7,822 nucleotides of DNA, taken from positions 1-7,822 of the forward strand of contig JASHUV010000144.1 of NCBI GenBank assembly GCA_030039825.1, given 5' to 3'. Both the position numbers and the translations under genes were made by a program. The notes under the pieces were generated by a model. The model did not search any database and was not told the origin of the DNA. It saw nothing but the letters and a program-made list of their open reading frames with translations. Of the stretch, positions 1 to 6,327 are shown piece after piece. This stretch comes from Thermoplasmata archaeon. GTDB taxonomy: Archaea > Thermoplasmatota > Thermoplasmata > Lutacidiplasmatales > UBA184. How positions within the stretch are numbered: position 1 is the first letter of the stretch; each line of letters begins with the position of its first letter.

Positions 1-782
1 GCGCTCGCCGAGGGCGGGGCCCGCGGTCGGCCGCCGCCCCCGGCCGCGGGGGCGGTGGCGAGGAGGGCTTCGAGGATGCGCTCGTGCTTGCGCTCGTCGG
101 CCTCCATGCTCTCCCAGAGGATCCGCATGACGCCGCCGAGCTCCGGCCCCACGTCGTCGCCGACGGTCGCCTCGGCGGCGTGCTCGCTCTCGATGAGGCC
201 GGTGATCTCCTCCCGCGTCACCCCGAGCGGGGGGCTCGCCGTGAGGCCGCGGTCGAGGTAGGAGGCGAGCGAGGCGACGATCTCCGCGTGCCGGAGGCTG
301 TCGGAGGCGATCTGGCGGAAGAGGGCGCGCGTCAGCTCGTCGCGGGAGCGCTGGGCGAGCCGCATGCAGTCGGCGACCGCCTGCTGCTCCCCCGCGATCC
401 GGCGCGCGAGCCACTTGGGGACCTCCCGGCGCGGCGGCGCGGCCCCGTCCCGGACGGGAAGGGCGTCGGCCGGGGCGTCGGCCTCGCCGAGGGCGATCGC
501 CGCCTCGAGCAGGGCGGTCGCCGCGTCGGTCCCCTCGAGGAGGCGCTGCGCGGCGTGGCGGGCGATCCGTCGGCTCGCCTCGTCCGCGGCTCGGCCGGAG
601 AGCGCCGGGGCCCGCCGCTTCCCGGAGAGGTACTGGGAGACGGAGGAGGGGACGAGGCCGAGGAGCAGGGCGGCCTGGCGCTCCGGGAGGCCGAAGCCGA
701 CGACGAGCTCGCGGGCGACGAGCGCCTGGAGGACCTGCAACCGGGCGACGGGCGACCCGGGCGACTCCGACACGCCCGCCAC
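1..782 (-). CDS. HTH transcriptional regulator with C-terminal ferritin-like helical domain (partial, C-terminus missing)
   Basis: The frame is open from a GTG at 780-782 to the left edge, giving at least 260 residues with no stop, so the C-terminus lies outside the window. Residues about 31-57 form a helix-turn-helix: GLPERQAALLLG, then a recognition helix PSSVSQYLSGKRR, in the style of small archaeal XRE/COG2522-like regulators. An Ala-rich linker follows (about 80-120). Residues 125-243 look like a ferritin-like four-helix unit: E132 in the first helix, DSLRH at 161-165, E198/E200/E204 in the third, and EADERKH ending at H233, which contains a proper ExxH (E230, H233). The first ExxH is imperfect because Ser162 replaces Glu. 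The tail turns Gly/Pro-rich near the edge. No Shine-Dalgarno is visible. A TATA-like box at 794-801 suggests transcription may start near 771-773, which would make the second in-frame GTG (771-773) a leaderless start, so the true start may be 773. I infer metal- or redox-responsive regulation, perhaps of the ZIP gene just upstream. Direct diiron binding is unproven. Confidence 0.8.
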   Translation of the reverse strand, partial: MAGVSESPGSPVARLQVLQALVARELVVGFGLPERQAALLLGLVPSSVSQYLSGKRRAPALSGRAADEASRRIARHAAQRLLEGTDAATALLEAAIALGEADAPADALPVRDGAAPPRREVPKWLARRIAGEQQAVADCMRLAQRSRDELTRALFRQIASDSLRHAEIVASLASYLDRGLTASPPLGVTREEITGLIESEHAAEATVGDDVGPELGGVMRILWESMEADERKHERILEALLATAPAAGGGGRPRAPPSAS

Positions 783-793
783 AATCGGTCCGG

Positions 794-801
794 CTAATTA
801 G
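794..801 (-). promoter_or_regulatory. Possible archaeal TATA box for the HTH/ferritin-like gene
   Basis: CTAATTAG is an AT-rich octamer in a 46-base gap that is otherwise mostly G and C. Its centre lies about 25 bases before the second in-frame GTG (771-773) of the downstream gene, the distance expected for a leaderless archaeal transcript. It is too close to the first GTG (782) to serve that start. The gene could instead be co-transcribed with the ZIP gene. Confidence 0.4.
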
Positions 802-828
802 GGGCGGCCCCCGGCGTCGGGGAGGGCC

Positions 829-1605
829 TCAGAGGGCGTTCACGAGGAAGCCGATCACGAAGCCCGCCATGACGCCGAGGTAGACGATCTGGTCCCGGCG
901 GACGGAGAGCTCCCGGGTCTCGAGCGGACGGAAGGCGCCGCGGAGCATCGGGAGGATGACGTAGGCGATCGCCCCGATCGCGAGCGCGTCGAAGGCGACG
1001 AGGAAGGTGTCGTTGCTCCAGAAGTAGCCGATCGCGCCGCCGAGCAGCGTCGGCAGGCCCCCGATCAGGAAGAGGCCGGTGAACGTCACGACGCTCCGCG
1101 GGGCGTTGGTCCCGAGGTACGGGGCGACGATCGGGAAGCCCTCCGTGACGTTCTGCAGGAAGAAGCCGACGAAGACGACGGCGAGGATCCCGAGCGCCCC
1201 GGCCGTCCAGTTGACCCCGAAGACGAGGCCCTCGGTGAGGTTCTGAAGGCCGATCCCGGTCGCGACGATCACCGCCGTCCCGAGGGGGGCGCGGGCGGCG
1301 GCCGCCTCGCCGCGCCGGTCGGCGACGACGCGGTCGAAGCCGTAGAGGCCGAGGAACGCGGCGAGGAAGCCGATCGCGAAGACCCCCGTGTACCAGGCGT
1401 TCGCCACGTAGCCGGACGGGTAGAGGATCGGCGCGACGTCGGAGAAGATGTCCCCGAGCAGGAAGATGAGGATCCCGATCGCCGCGGCGTTCAGCCCGAC
1501 CGCCCAGCGACCCTGGGCCCGCCGGTGGAAGACGACCGGCATCGAGAGGAAGATCGACAGGCCCATGACGGCCGTGACCCCGAGGAAGAGGAGGAACCCC
1601 TGCAT
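829..1605 (-). CDS. ZIP-family divalent metal transporter
   Basis: This 258-residue protein of the cell membrane would move divalent metal (Zn, Fe or Mn). It has eight hydrophobic segments, as ZIP proteins do: about 3-25, 34-60, 71-91, 108-132, 137-164, 172-196, 201-222 and 240-257. A charged loop lies between the third and fourth (91-107). The family signature appears twice: QNLTEG at 121-126 in segment 4 and QNVTEGFP at 151-158 in segment 5, matching the usual HN-x-P-E-G metal-site helices. The His is replaced by Gln in both, and segment 6 reads GLPTLLGG (183-190), where many ZIPs carry a Glu. Gln is a known ligand at one position in the BbZIP structure, so metal binding is still plausible, but the metal cannot be named. 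The ATG at 1605 is the only sensible start. A 12-bp inverted repeat ends 4 bases before it. The gene follows kdpC after 112 bases and precedes the HTH/ferritin-like gene by 46 bases. Confidence 0.9.
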   Translation of the reverse strand: MQGFLLFLGVTAVMGLSIFLSMPVVFHRRAQGRWAVGLNAAAIGILIFLLGDIFSDVAPILYPSGYVANAWYTGVFAIGFLAAFLGLYGFDRVVADRRGEAAAARAPLGTAVIVATGIGLQNLTEGLVFGVNWTAGALGILAVVFVGFFLQNVTEGFPIVAPYLGTNAPRSVVTFTGLFLIGGLPTLLGGAIGYFWSNDTFLVAFDALAIGAIAYVILPMLRGAFRPLETRELSVRRDQIVYLGVMAGFVIGFLVNAL

Positions 1606-1609
1606 GCGC

Positions 1610-1643
1610 CCGCCCGACCGGTTCGCCCAGCCCGGTCGGGCGG
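1610..1643 (-). promoter_or_regulatory. Perfect 12-bp inverted repeat just upstream of the ZIP start codon
   Basis: The arm CCGCCCGACCGG (1610-1621) is exactly complementary to CCGGTCGGGCGG (1632-1643), with a 10-base loop between them. The structure ends 4 bases before the ATG at 1605. If transcribed, it would hold the ribosome-binding region in a very stable hairpin. It could equally be a DNA operator. No T-run follows on the minus strand, so it is not an ordinary intrinsic terminator for kdpC. Confidence 0.6.
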
Positions 1644-1658
1644 ATAACTGTTTTGTCC

Positions 1659-1693
1659 GTGAACGCGCTACAGATGATGTTCACAACGTGAAC
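1659..1693. promoter_or_regulatory. Candidate operator: GTTCAC-AAC-GTGAAC dyad plus an extra GTGAAC half-site
   Basis: A perfect 15-base dyad (arms of 6, spacer AAC) occupies 1679-1693, and a third copy of the half-site GTGAAC lies at 1659-1664, 29 bases from the matching arm. All lie in the 112-base gap between kdpC and the ZIP gene, upstream of the ZIP start. This layout fits binding by a dimeric regulator. A weak AT-rich stretch at about 1644-1656 could be the ZIP promoter core. A short hairpin at the 3' end of the kdp transcript is an alternative reading. The regulator is unknown. Confidence 0.45.
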
Positions 1694-1717
1694 GTCCCGT
1701 GGGCGGCCCCCGGCGCG

Positions 1718-2389
1718 TCAGCCGTAGCCAGTGCCGGCGGGCAGGTAGGGCAGGAGCGCGACGTCGAGCTCGACGATGTTGACGTAGGCGGGCCCGAAGA
1801 GGCCGAGCGCCGGCGTGACGGTGCGCTCGTTCACGAGGTCGCGCAGGAACTCCTCGGAGAGCCCGGAGTAGAAGGCGACCCGGGGGATCTGGACGAGCGC
1901 CGCCGCCGGCGTGAGGTCCGGGTCGAGCCCGCTCGCCGAGGGGGTGAGGAGGTCGATCGGGACGGAGAGGTTCGCGAAGCAGTCGATCGAGATCGCGCCG
2001 ACGGTCTCGTTGCAGTAGCTCGCGAGGGCGGCGTCGGTCTCGTTGACGAGCGCGGGGTCGGTCGGGCCGGGCGGGACCTCGTCCCCCGCCCCGGTCCCGT
2101 TCGATTCGAACGCCTGATCGTCGATGAGGGAGGGACGCAGCCAGAACATCGCCGGGTTCGTGATGTTCTCACCGAGCCCCGCGAGGCCGTACGGCGTCCC
2201 GTTCGGGTCCTTCAGGAGGGAGCCCGAGGCGGTCCCGGGCGTGACGAGGTGGGCGAACCCCGTGATCCCGGTCGGGTAGACGAACCCCGCGAGGAGCCCG
2301 AGGACGAGGAGGAGTGGGAGGGAGGCCCTCAGGGCCGACGGCGGCCGGTCGGCCCCCTCCCGGGGCCGGTCCGCGCTCGATCCGGCCAT
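1718..2389 (-). CDS. kdpC: Potassium-transporting ATPase subunit KdpC
   Basis: KdpC is the small accessory subunit of the K+-pumping KdpFABC complex, thought to stabilise the complex and assist nucleotide binding or K+ delivery. This copy has 223 residues, versus about 190 in E. coli. One membrane segment near the N-terminus (about 23-48) is followed by family motifs: the FWLRPS region (82-87) and PIDLLTPSASGLDPDLTPAAA at 144-164, the hallmark of KdpC, then IPRVA (168-172) and a C-terminal segment ending in VNIVELDVAL (203-212). The extra length lies mainly at about 93-142, a stretch rich in Asp, Asn and Gly that contains the protein's only two cysteines (C126, C137). Six N-x-S/T sequons (N63, N75, N97, N116, N127, N140) lie in the predicted external domain. 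The ATG at 2389 is 2 bases past the kdpB stop and has a GGGGAG Shine-Dalgarno 6 bases upstream, inside the end of kdpB. Confidence 0.95.
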   Translation of the reverse strand: MAGSSADRPREGADRPPSALRASLPLLLVLGLLAGFVYPTGITGFAHLVTPGTASGSLLKDPNGTPYGLAGLGENITNPAMFWLRPSLIDDQAFESNGTGAGDEVPPGPTDPALVNETDAALASYCNETVGAISIDCFANLSVPIDLLTPSASGLDPDLTPAAALVQIPRVAFYSGLSEEFLRDLVNERTVTPALGLFGPAYVNIVELDVALLPYLPAGTGYG

Positions 2390-2391
2390 CG

Positions 2392-4500
2392 CTAGCTCCC
2401 CAGGAGGTGGGCGACGGCCGCGATCGTCGGCGCGATCCACGGGCTGACGACGAGGTAGCTCAGGAGCTCGTAGAGCGCGTAGATCCCGACGAACGCGCTC
2501 GCGAACCCCCCCACGCCGTAGACGAGGAGGTTGTTCCTCAGGAGCTCGACCGCGGTCCTCGGGCGGAACGGCGCCCCCCGGAGGGCGACGGGGATCATCA
2601 GCGGGATGATGATGGCGTTGAACAGGAGCGTCGCGAGGACCGCGAGGCCGGGGTTCGTGAACCGGAGGACGTTCAGGAAGGCGACGCCGGAGACCCCGAC
2701 GAAGATCGCCGGCAGGATGGCGAAGTACTTCGCCACGTCGTTCGTGACGGAGAAGGTCGTCAGGCCCCCCCGCGTGATGAGGAGCTGCTTCCCGAGGGAG
2801 ACGACCTCGAGGATCTTCGTCGGGTCGCTGTCGAGGTCGACCATGTTCCCGGCCTCCTTGGCGGCCGAGGTGCCGCTGTTCATGGCGAGCCCGACGTCGG
2901 CCCGGGCGAGGGCCGGCGCGTCGTTCGTCCCGTCCCCGGTCATCGCCACGAGGCGTCCGGCGGCCTTCTCGCGGTTGACGAGCTCGAGCTTCGTCTCCGG
3001 CCTCGCCTCGGCCACGAACTCGTCGACCCCGCTCTCCTTCGCGATCGCCCGGGCGGTCAGCCGGTTGTCGCCGGTGCACATGATCGTCCGGATCCCCATC
3101 ATCCTTAGCTCGCGGAGCCGGTCGGGGATGCCCGGCTTCACGACGTCCTTGAGGAGGACGATCCCGAGGGCGCGGTTGTCCTGGGAGACGGCGAGCGGGG
3201 TCATGCCGCGCGCCGCCGCGTCCTTCGCGGCGCGGTCGAGGTCCGGCGGGAGCTCGCCGGTGAGCGCGACGATCGAGGCGACGGCGCCCTTCAGGATCTC
3301 GTGGCCGTCCGCGAGGACGACCCCGGAGACCCGCCGCTCGGGCGTGAACGGCAGGACCTTCGCGACCTCCGGACGGGCCCCGGACCGCGCGGCGCCGCGC
3401 CGGGCGGCGAGCCGGACGATCGACCGCCCCTCCGGGGTCTCGTCGTACGCCGAGGCGAGGGCGGCGGCCTCCGTGAGCGTCTCCTTGCCGATCCCCGGCG
3501 CCGCGAGGAGCTCCACGGCGATGCGGTTCCCGGTCGTGATCGTCCCGGTCTTGTCGAGGATGAGGACGTCGAGGTCCCCGGCCGACTCGACGGCCCGCCC
3601 GGACTTCGCCACGACGTTCGCGTAGGAGACCCGGTTCACGGCGGCGATGCCGATCGCCGGAAGGAGGCCCCCGATCGTCGTCGGCATCAGGCAGACGAGG
3701 AGGGCGAGGAGCGTGCTCAGCTGGACGATCACGACGCCCGAGGCGCTCAGCATGAAGTCGAACGTCAGGATCGTGACGATCAGGATGATCGTGAACGCCG
3801 AGAGGAGCAGGGTGAGCGCGAGCTCGTTCGGGCTCTTCTCCCGCGTCGCGCCCTCGACGAGCCGGATCATCCGGTCGAGGAAGCCGCCGCCCGGGTCGAC
3901 CGCGACCCGGACGGTGATGCGCCCCCGCAGGACCCGGCTCCCCCCGAGGACGCTCGTCTTGTCCCCGCCGCTCTCCCGGAGGACGGCGGCCGACTCGCCG
4001 GTCATCATCGACTCATCGATCTCCGCCGCCCCGTCGATGACGTCGCCGTCGAGCGGGATGAGCTCGGTCTGGCCGACCCGAACGACGTCCCCCTTGCGCA
4101 GGCGGTTCGCCTCGATCCGCTCCTCGGTCCCGTCGGGGCGCCACCGGCGCGCGAGGGTCCCGGTCCGGATCTGCCGGAGGCTCTCCGCCTGGGCCCGCCC
4201 CTGGGCCTCCGCGACGGACTCGGAGAGCGTGGAGAACCAGATCGTCAGGAAGAGGATCGCCGTGATGGCGAGCGCGTAGGACCGGCTGAACCCCGTGCCC
4301 GCGCCGGTGAGGTCGGGGAAGAGCGCGGGGACGGCCGTCAGGACCGCGAGGAAGATCGCGTAGACGTAGACGACGAACATCACGGGGTTGCGCGTCATCG
4401 AGCGGGGGCCGAAGCGCAGGACGGACTGCTTCAGGGCGCCCCCGAGCGCGATGCGCGGGGCCCGCCGGGAGGAGACCCCCTCGGGCGCCTCGTCGGTCAC
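2392..4500 (-). CDS. kdpB: Potassium-transporting P-type ATPase catalytic subunit KdpB
   Basis: KdpB is the P-type ATPase subunit that hydrolyses ATP to drive K+ import through KdpA. This copy has 702 residues (E. coli about 682). Landmarks in order: membrane segments at about 39-62 and 75-91; actuator domain with TGES at 167-170, whose Ser corresponds to the regulatory phospho-Ser of E. coli KdpB; membrane segments at about 228-250 and 254-290 containing LMPTTIGGLLPAIG; the phosphorylation site DKTGT with Asp316; nucleotide-binding domain with a KGA motif at 404-406; MTGDGTNDAPA at 520-530; and a C-terminal membrane bundle at about 590-700. All catalytic residues are intact. The GTG start at 4500 overlaps the kdpA TGA by 4 bases, which implies translational coupling, with a G-rich stretch just upstream as ribosome-binding site. 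A later ATG at codon 35 would cut off part of the N-terminus and is less likely. The stop is TAG, 2 bases before kdpC. Confidence 0.98.
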   Translation of the reverse strand: MTDEAPEGVSSRRAPRIALGGALKQSVLRFGPRSMTRNPVMFVVYVYAIFLAVLTAVPALFPDLTGAGTGFSRSYALAITAILFLTIWFSTLSESVAEAQGRAQAESLRQIRTGTLARRWRPDGTEERIEANRLRKGDVVRVGQTELIPLDGDVIDGAAEIDESMMTGESAAVLRESGGDKTSVLGGSRVLRGRITVRVAVDPGGGFLDRMIRLVEGATREKSPNELALTLLLSAFTIILIVTILTFDFMLSASGVVIVQLSTLLALLVCLMPTTIGGLLPAIGIAAVNRVSYANVVAKSGRAVESAGDLDVLILDKTGTITTGNRIAVELLAAPGIGKETLTEAAALASAYDETPEGRSIVRLAARRGAARSGARPEVAKVLPFTPERRVSGVVLADGHEILKGAVASIVALTGELPPDLDRAAKDAAARGMTPLAVSQDNRALGIVLLKDVVKPGIPDRLRELRMMGIRTIMCTGDNRLTARAIAKESGVDEFVAEARPETKLELVNREKAAGRLVAMTGDGTNDAPALARADVGLAMNSGTSAAKEAGNMVDLDSDPTKILEVVSLGKQLLITRGGLTTFSVTNDVAKYFAILPAIFVGVSGVAFLNVLRFTNPGLAVLATLLFNAIIIPLMIPVALRGAPFRPRTAVELLRNNLLVYGVGGFASAFVGIYALYELLSYLVVSPWIAPTIAAVAHLLGS

Positions 4501-6185
4501 AGGCCCCCGACGATCTGCGAGAACGGCCCGAGGGCGAGGACCGGCAGGAAGAGGAGGCCGGTCACGACAACGATGAACGCCGTCAGGAAGAACCAGAACG
4601 TCAGCGACCGGGTCTTGAGCGTCCCGGAGCCCGGACGGTGGGGGGCCTGCGTCGAGAGCGAGCCGGCGATGGCGACCATCGCCGCGAGCGGCACGTAGCG
4701 CCCGACGAGCATGACGAGGGCCCCGACGACGTTGAAGAACATCGTGCCGTCGTTGATCGGGCCCATCCCGCTCCCGTTGTTCGCCGCCTCGCTCGTGAAC
4801 TCGTAGAGGAGGACGGTGAATCCGTGGGGGGTGTACCCCCCGATCGCCGAGGTCAGCACCCCCGGGACGGTCATCGCGACGGCCGTCGGGATGAGGATCG
4901 CGAACGGATGGGAGAGGATCGCCCCGGCGGCCCATTTGACCTGGGCCATGCCGATCTTCTTGCCGAGGTACTCCGGGCTCCGGCCGACCATCAGGCCGCC
5001 CATGAAGACGGCGAGGACGACGTTGATGAGGAGCGTCCCGAAGCCGGTCCCGACGCCCCCGGGCGTCGACTGCATGAACATCCCGAACAGGAGGACCGAC
5101 TGGGCCATCGGCGTGAGGGATCCGAGGGCCATGTTCGTGGCGCCGGTGTTCGTGTAGACCGACGTGAACTGGAAGAGCGCGCTCTCCGTGATCGAGAACC
5201 GGCTCTCCGCCCCGACGAGGTAGCCCGAGCTCTGGTTGACCGTCGCCGGCAGGAACGGGTTCGATCCCTCGAAGGCGAGGAAGAGGACGAGGCCCACGAG
5301 GAAGAGCGTGACGACCGTGGCGACGAGCGGGAGGGCCTCGCCCGGTCGTCGGACCAGGCGGGCGAAGGCGATCGGGGTCCCGAACGTCAGGGCCGTCATG
5401 AGGAGGATGGCGACGAAGTTCGTGGCGGCGCTCGGGTTCTGGAACGGGCTCGCCGCGTTGGCGGCGTAGAAACCCCCCCCGTTCGTCCCCAGGAACTCGA
5501 TCGAGTCCCAGGAGGCGACCGGCCCGAGCGGGACGACCTCCTTCCCTCCCGTCAGCGGGAGGATGTGGACGGCCTGGGTGAGCGTCTCGGGCACGCCGAG
5601 CAGGACGAAGGCGATCGCCCCGAGCACGGTGAGGGGCACGAGGATCCGGGTGAGCGTGCGGACGAAGTCGACGTAGTAGTTGCCGATCCGCCCGTCGCGG
5701 CGCGTGAAGCCCCTCGCCAGGGCGGCGACGACGCACAGTCCCGTCGCCGGGGAGGTGAACATCAGCAGCTCGAGGCCGTAGAGCGAGGCGAACTGGGAGA
5801 TCTGCGTCTCGGGGACGTAGTGCTGGTAGTCCGTGTTCGTGCCGAAGGCGGTGGCGGTGTGGAGGGCGAGGTCCCAGCTCATGTTGGGCGCCCCGAGGGC
5901 GTTCCCGGGGAGGCCCGCCTGGACCTGGACGAGGACGAACACGAACGCCATCGCGAGGCCGTCGGTGATCAGGAGGGCCCGGAGGTACTCCTTCCAGGTC
6001 ATCGGGCGGCCCGGGTCGACACCCATGACCCAGTACGCCGCCGCCTCGATCCGGCCGACGACCGGCTCCCAGAACGAGCTCCCCCCGGAGTAGACGTTCG
6101 CGACGTACTGGCCCATCAACGGGGCGATCGCCGCCGCGACGAGCAGGGTCAGGATGAGCTCGGGAAGGGTGCCGGTCGGGATCAT
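4497..6185 (-). CDS. kdpA: Potassium-transporting ATPase channel-like subunit KdpA
   Basis: KdpA is the membrane subunit of KdpFABC that selects and binds K+; it descends from the SKT/Trk channel family. This copy has 562 residues (E. coli 557), nearly all of it membrane helices. The four pore-loop repeats are visible: GTNTDYQ at 115-121, GTNGGGF at 233-239, TNTGATN at 345-351, and SEAANNGSG at 465-473. Other family blocks are SWDLALHTATAF (103-114), LGPVAS (220-225), GGVGTGFG (376-383), GRSPEYLGKKI (401-411) and IAGSL near 506-510. The ATG at 6185 gives the usual KdpA N-terminus. A TTG at 6218 in the same frame would add 11 Pro/Gly-rich residues and place the leader hairpin within the coding region, so it is disfavoured. 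This is the first gene of the kdpABC operon. Its expression is probably controlled by the leader and promoter described at 6186-6327. No kdpF-like small ORF precedes kdpB. Confidence 0.97.
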   Translation of the reverse strand: MIPTGTLPELILTLLVAAAIAPLMGQYVANVYSGGSSFWEPVVGRIEAAAYWVMGVDPGRPMTWKEYLRALLITDGLAMAFVFVLVQVQAGLPGNALGAPNMSWDLALHTATAFGTNTDYQHYVPETQISQFASLYGLELLMFTSPATGLCVVAALARGFTRRDGRIGNYYVDFVRTLTRILVPLTVLGAIAFVLLGVPETLTQAVHILPLTGGKEVVPLGPVASWDSIEFLGTNGGGFYAANAASPFQNPSAATNFVAILLMTALTFGTPIAFARLVRRPGEALPLVATVVTLFLVGLVLFLAFEGSNPFLPATVNQSSGYLVGAESRFSITESALFQFTSVYTNTGATNMALGSLTPMAQSVLLFGMFMQSTPGGVGTGFGTLLINVVLAVFMGGLMVGRSPEYLGKKIGMAQVKWAAGAILSHPFAILIPTAVAMTVPGVLTSAIGGYTPHGFTVLLYEFTSEAANNGSGMGPINDGTMFFNVVGALVMLVGRYVPLAAMVAIAGSLSTQAPHRPGSGTLKTRSLTFWFFLTAFIVVVTGLLFLPVLALGPFSQIVGGL

Positions 6186-6193
6186 CCGGTCCC

Positions 6194-6212
6194 CCGGTCC
6201 GGGGCGGACCGG
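6194..6212 (-). promoter_or_regulatory. Perfect 8-bp hairpin in the kdpA leader
   Basis: CCGGTCCG (6194-6201) pairs exactly with CGGACCGG (6205-6212) across a 3-base loop. The stem ends 8 bases before the kdpA ATG, beside the only G-rich stretch (GGGGGACC on the mRNA) that could bind the ribosome. It lies downstream of the probable kdp transcription start, so it should be in the mRNA. It could act as a translation-controlling stem or as a DNA palindrome for a regulator. Confidence 0.55.
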
Positions 6213-6235
6213 CCCCAACGCCCCCGGGGACGCCG

Positions 6236-6256
6236 GGGTCCGGGCGGCGCGGACCC
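6236..6256 (-). promoter_or_regulatory. Second, related hairpin in the kdpA leader
   Basis: GGGTCCG (6236-6242) pairs exactly with CGGACCC (6250-6256) across a 7-base loop. The inner hexamer GGTCCG/CGGACC is the same as in the hairpin at 6194-6212, so four copies of the hexamer (alternating orientation) fall within 60 bases. The two dyad centres are 43 bases apart, close to four helical turns. This spacing suits two operator sites on one face of the DNA, or two stems in a structured leader. Confidence 0.5.
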
Positions 6257-6319
6257 GGGCGGGCCCCCTCTCGATCGGCTCGTGGCCTCTCCGCGGGTGG
6301 CGGTCGATTCGGGGGGCGG

Positions 6320-6327
6320 AATTTAAG
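6320..6327 (-). promoter_or_regulatory. Probable TATA box for kdpABC
   Basis: On the minus strand this reads CTTAAATT, an AT-only island apart from one C in strongly GC-rich DNA. An archaeal start site about 25 bases downstream would fall near 6296, giving a leader of about 110 bases that contains both GGTCCG/CGGACC hairpins. Confidence 0.6.

Noticed and set aside
332..784. Minus-strand frame starting at TTG 784 with 150 residues
   Set aside because: It is an Arg/Ser/Pro-rich shadow one frame away from the GTG 782 frame and shows no domain.
786..793. Octamer CGGTCCGG shared between the HTH gene upstream region and the kdpA leader hairpin
   Set aside because: In DNA this GC-rich one or two copies are expected by chance, and it also occurs inside kdpB, so no shared regulatory site is claimed.
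84..797. Long plus-strand frame opposite the HTH/ferritin-like gene
   Set aside because: It is an antisense shadow of GC-rich codons; the minus-strand frame from 782 has recognisable HTH and ferritin-like patterns.
2099..2111. Palindrome GTTCG-ATT-CGAAC
   Set aside because: It lies within the kdpC coding sequence and is explained by codons; no reason to see it as an operator.
3301..4698. Long plus-strand frames opposite kdpB, including 2531-3625, 3301-4698 and 3647-4279
   Set aside because: All are low-complexity, charged antisense shadows; KdpB on the other strand has every P-type ATPase motif.
4501..6184. Search for kdpF between or before the kdp genes
   Set aside because: kdpA and kdpB overlap, leaving no room, and no short membrane-peptide frame precedes kdpA on the minus strand.
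4638..6326. 562-residue plus-strand frame opposite kdpA
   Set aside because: It is an Arg/Glu/Asp/Gly-rich antisense shadow of a membrane protein gene, with no motif.
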